A DNA stretch of 64,000 bases from Nitrospira sp. GTDB taxonomy: Bacteria > Nitrospirota > Nitrospiria > Nitrospirales > Nitrospiraceae. Both the position numbers and the translations under genes were made by a program. This document shows positions 62,448 through 64,000 of this stretch, one piece after another. The notes under the pieces were generated by a model. The model saw nothing but the letters and a program-made list of their open reading frames with translations, was not told the DNA's origin and made no database searches. Where the stretch lies: positions 545,222 to 609,221 of the forward strand of contig SWDS01000006.1 in NCBI GenBank assembly GCA_005116745.1, written 5' to 3'. Position 1 is the stretch's first letter, and each line of letters begins with the position of its first letter.

Positions 62448-63140
62448 ATGATGATGAAGTGCCAGGTTGGGAGGCTAGGTGTCTCTATCATCTTCGTCCT
62501 GATGACGAGTCTGCCGAGTGCATGGGCGATATCGAATGATGCACCCGGCACAGATGGACCCTCGTTGGAGGAGACGGTCGCATTTATCAAAGATACGTGG
62601 GAAGCATGTGGAACAATGCACAGTGGTTTGCAACGTATGATCGCTAAGGACGGATCCCTCTGGCATATGGATAGAATGGCGAAGGTCGATGTGGTAGTGA
62701 CACCTCCATCAGCTCTCAAAATTGTGACACGTTTCAATGAACACAGGAAGTTGAGCGGCATATTCGGGCTTCAATCACCCGTAGAAAGGATTCAGGAGTT
62801 TGACTTGAACGCATTGTCTCCAAGCGTGAGTTCCGAGCAGGAGGGTGAAACTGCGAACCTCTATGGAGTTCGATTGCGTTGTGCGCGGGGGGCCTGCATG
62901 AACGAATGGCTGGCGTCTCTCGCAATATCAGGCAAACCCGTACACGAACTAAAAACCGGAAAATTAGTCGTGACGAGTCTCGAGGAGCTTGTCTATGAGG
63001 ATCGCGCCCCTAAAGACAAACCTGGAGAAAGAAAGGGGGAAATTTACATTCCCGTCTGTGACATGGCATCTCTAGACAGCCTCTCCAAAGCCTTTCGCCA
63101 CGCCATCATCAAAGCTGGCGGGAAGAAGCCGCTGTTTTAG
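62448..63140 (+). CDS. Exported hypothetical protein
   Basis: 230 residues with a signal peptide (VSIIFVLMTSLPSAWA, cleavage near residue 27). The mature part is mixed alpha/beta: ETVAFIKDTWEACGTMHSGL, VDVVVTPPSALKIV, GVRLRCARGACMNEW and a helical end (SLSKAFRHAIIKAGGK). The Cys could pair in the oxidising periplasm (CGTM; CARGAC). The ATG triplet at the start is uncertain within three codons. The family is not recognised. Confidence 0.72.
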   Translation: MMMKCQVGRLGVSIIFVLMTSLPSAWAISNDAPGTDGPSLEETVAFIKDTWEACGTMHSGLQRMIAKDGSLWHMDRMAKVDVVVTPPSALKIVTRFNEHRKLSGIFGLQSPVERIQEFDLNALSPSVSSEQEGETANLYGVRLRCARGACMNEWLASLAISGKPVHELKTGKLVVTSLEELVYEDRAPKDKPGERKGEIYIPVCDMASLDSLSKAFRHAIIKAGGKKPLF

Positions 63141-63520
63141 GGTGTAGCGTGGACAAGATGGGGAAAGACGTGAATCGTTGAGGATTTAGAGGAGCATGTC
63201 TCCTGAGCAGAGTGCCGTCCTGATCGAAGCTGGATTACAAAGTTTTCCCGCCGTTCATTCCCGATAGCCGCAGGGGTGCGGCATTCCCGCCTTGCTGTTC
63301 ATTCATCCGTCTGTGAAGCCTTCCAAGTGAGTGCGATTTTGGTGGATGAATCGCCTCGGTAGGGCGTCGAGCCAGTAGGCTGTTGGCCCGATCCTTGCCG
63401 ACTTGGATGTCCTGTTTGATTTGATGTCTATGTCTATAATTTACAATGAGTTAGATGCATGTGAGGTCCGTCGGTCATTCCGCAAAAGCTGGATAGAACC
63501 GTGATGGAAGTTCATCTACT
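63141..63520. other. Intergenic region, nothing coding recognised
   Basis: A short hairpin GCCGCA-GGG-TGCGGC occurs near 63270. Otherwise only AT-leaning non-coding sequence is visible, including a possible promoter for the small genes downstream. Confidence 0.4.
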
Positions 63521-63718
63521 ATGACATCTATGCGTAAAAGAGGTTATCCCGGGCCGTGGTTTAGCCGATATAGAACGCGGGCAACGTTTGGAGCGGTATA
63601 CTCTGAACAGAAGAAGCGGTGTGCTTGGACCAGAGAATGCCCCTGTTGTAGAAGACCGCTTGAGAAGATGGACCCGGCGAGTCCCTGGGTTTGTGAATGT
63701 GGATGGCGCAGTCAATGA
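63521..63718 (+). CDS. Small zinc-ribbon-like protein
   Basis: 65 residues, or 62 from ATG 63530. A basic N-terminus (MRKRGYPGPWFSRYRT) precedes a cysteine cluster: C in KKRCAW, RECPCCRRPLEKM and PWVCECGWRS. The pattern C-x-CC ... C-x-C suggests a single zinc site. It lies just before the 63743 gene on the same strand. The function is unknown. Confidence 0.5.
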   Translation: MTSMRKRGYPGPWFSRYRTRATFGAVYSEQKKRCAWTRECPCCRRPLEKMDPASPWVCECGWRSQ

Positions 63719-63742
63719 ATCGAGCAAGCAGAGGGAGGTACT

Positions 63743-63883
63743 ATGATCCCCATTTTGCACGACATGAGAGCAGCATTTTTCCTCGTGATTGCACTAGCCA
63801 TGCTGGTGTTGATCGGTGCGATGGCTGGGTTAGGAGCAGTCTTGCAACCGATCCGTTGGTCTGATCGGAAAGGATCCCGCTGA
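63743..63883 (+). CDS. Small single-pass membrane protein
   Basis: 46 residues preceded by a strong GAGGGAGG ribosome-binding site seven bases before the ATG. One TM helix (AAFFLVIALAMLVLIGAMAG) is flanked by a short N-terminus and a basic C-terminus (RWSDRKGSR). It is too short for family recognition. Its neighbours are the 63521 zinc-ribbon gene and the window end. Confidence 0.6.
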   Translation: MIPILHDMRAAFFLVIALAMLVLIGAMAGLGAVLQPIRWSDRKGSR

Positions 63884-64000
63884 GCAAGAGAGGGGGCTGT
63901 CCGTTTAAGCTACCAGTGGTGCTTGATCGGCCTCTTTTTTCTCTCCTTCTCATGTTTCTCGGATTCTTGCTGGCCCAATTGTAGTTCTCTGTCTAGTCAG

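Overview
The window looks like chromosomal DNA of a non-photosynthetic, respiratory, autotroph-like bacterium, most probably a Nitrospira relative (Nitrospirota). This rests on a moderately GC-rich chromosome, beta-barrel proteins carrying an N-terminal c-heme motif, several proteins built from the small light-independent protochlorophyllide reductase-type (PCP_red) domain without any photosynthesis genes, and an archaeal-type phenylalanyl-tRNA synthetase. No rRNA, CRISPR array, prophage or replication origin was seen. The taxonomic call is inference and should be tested with rpsA, infC, thrS or pheS trees.

Layout. 0-4.2 kb: end of an unknown gene with a strong terminator, a stand-alone receiver protein, then a scarred accessory stretch (a gene split by an in-frame TGA and a serine-protease remnant) followed by a HigB/HigA-type toxin-antitoxin pair with a third, unrecognised gene. 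4.4-11 kb: initiator tRNA, fmt, rsmB, rpe and archaeal-type pheS-pheT. 11.9-14.7 kb: a hybrid histidine kinase whose C-terminal HPt domain survives only as an out-of-frame fossil. 14.9-18.9 kb: a secreted cupredoxin-like protein divergent from a heme-bearing porin and a diheme cytochrome c. 19-22.6 kb: an IS3-family remnant fused to a copy of the pheT 3' end, then the minus-strand operon thrS-infC-rpmI-rplT (infC apparently starts with AUC) and tRNA-Val. 22.7-23.7 kb: an HU protein and a Fis-type regulator.

24-31.6 kb is an assimilatory sulfate reduction locus: an Rrf2 regulator without cysteines, a siroheme sulfite reductase fused to a C-terminal TusA sulfur-carrier domain, APS reductase, a TrpD2-like protein, CysD and CysN with a degenerate APS-kinase tail. 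Sulfate is activated to APS by CysDN, reduced to sulfite by CysH and then to sulfide; the TusA fusion suggests part of the sulfur is handed on as a persulfide.

31.7-38.9 kb: an OmpA-like protein, a helix-hairpin-helix protein with a recent internal duplication and a likely frameshift, an Mrp/NBP35 ATPase paired with a zinc-ribbon PCP_red protein, a decayed small gene, then yebC-ruvA-(Cys-rich secreted protein)-ruvB. 39-50 kb: a long operon-like run for aromatic amino acids and growth: pheA, hisC-type aminotransferase, aroF, tyrA, aroA, cmk, plsC, rpsA, sppA, an IHF/HU protein and a four-copy PCP_red protein. 50-64 kb: small and secreted proteins, a D,D-carboxypeptidase, glutamate dehydrogenase, lipB, a primary-like sigma factor, a broken SPFH/stomatin gene, trmI, an SDR, aroE-aroK, tRNA-Arg and small unknown proteins.

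The main surprises are the sulfite reductase-TusA fusion locus, the multi-copy PCP_red proteins, the pheT relic beside rplT, the fossil HPt domain, the HigBA-plus-one locus and several genes caught in the act of decay.
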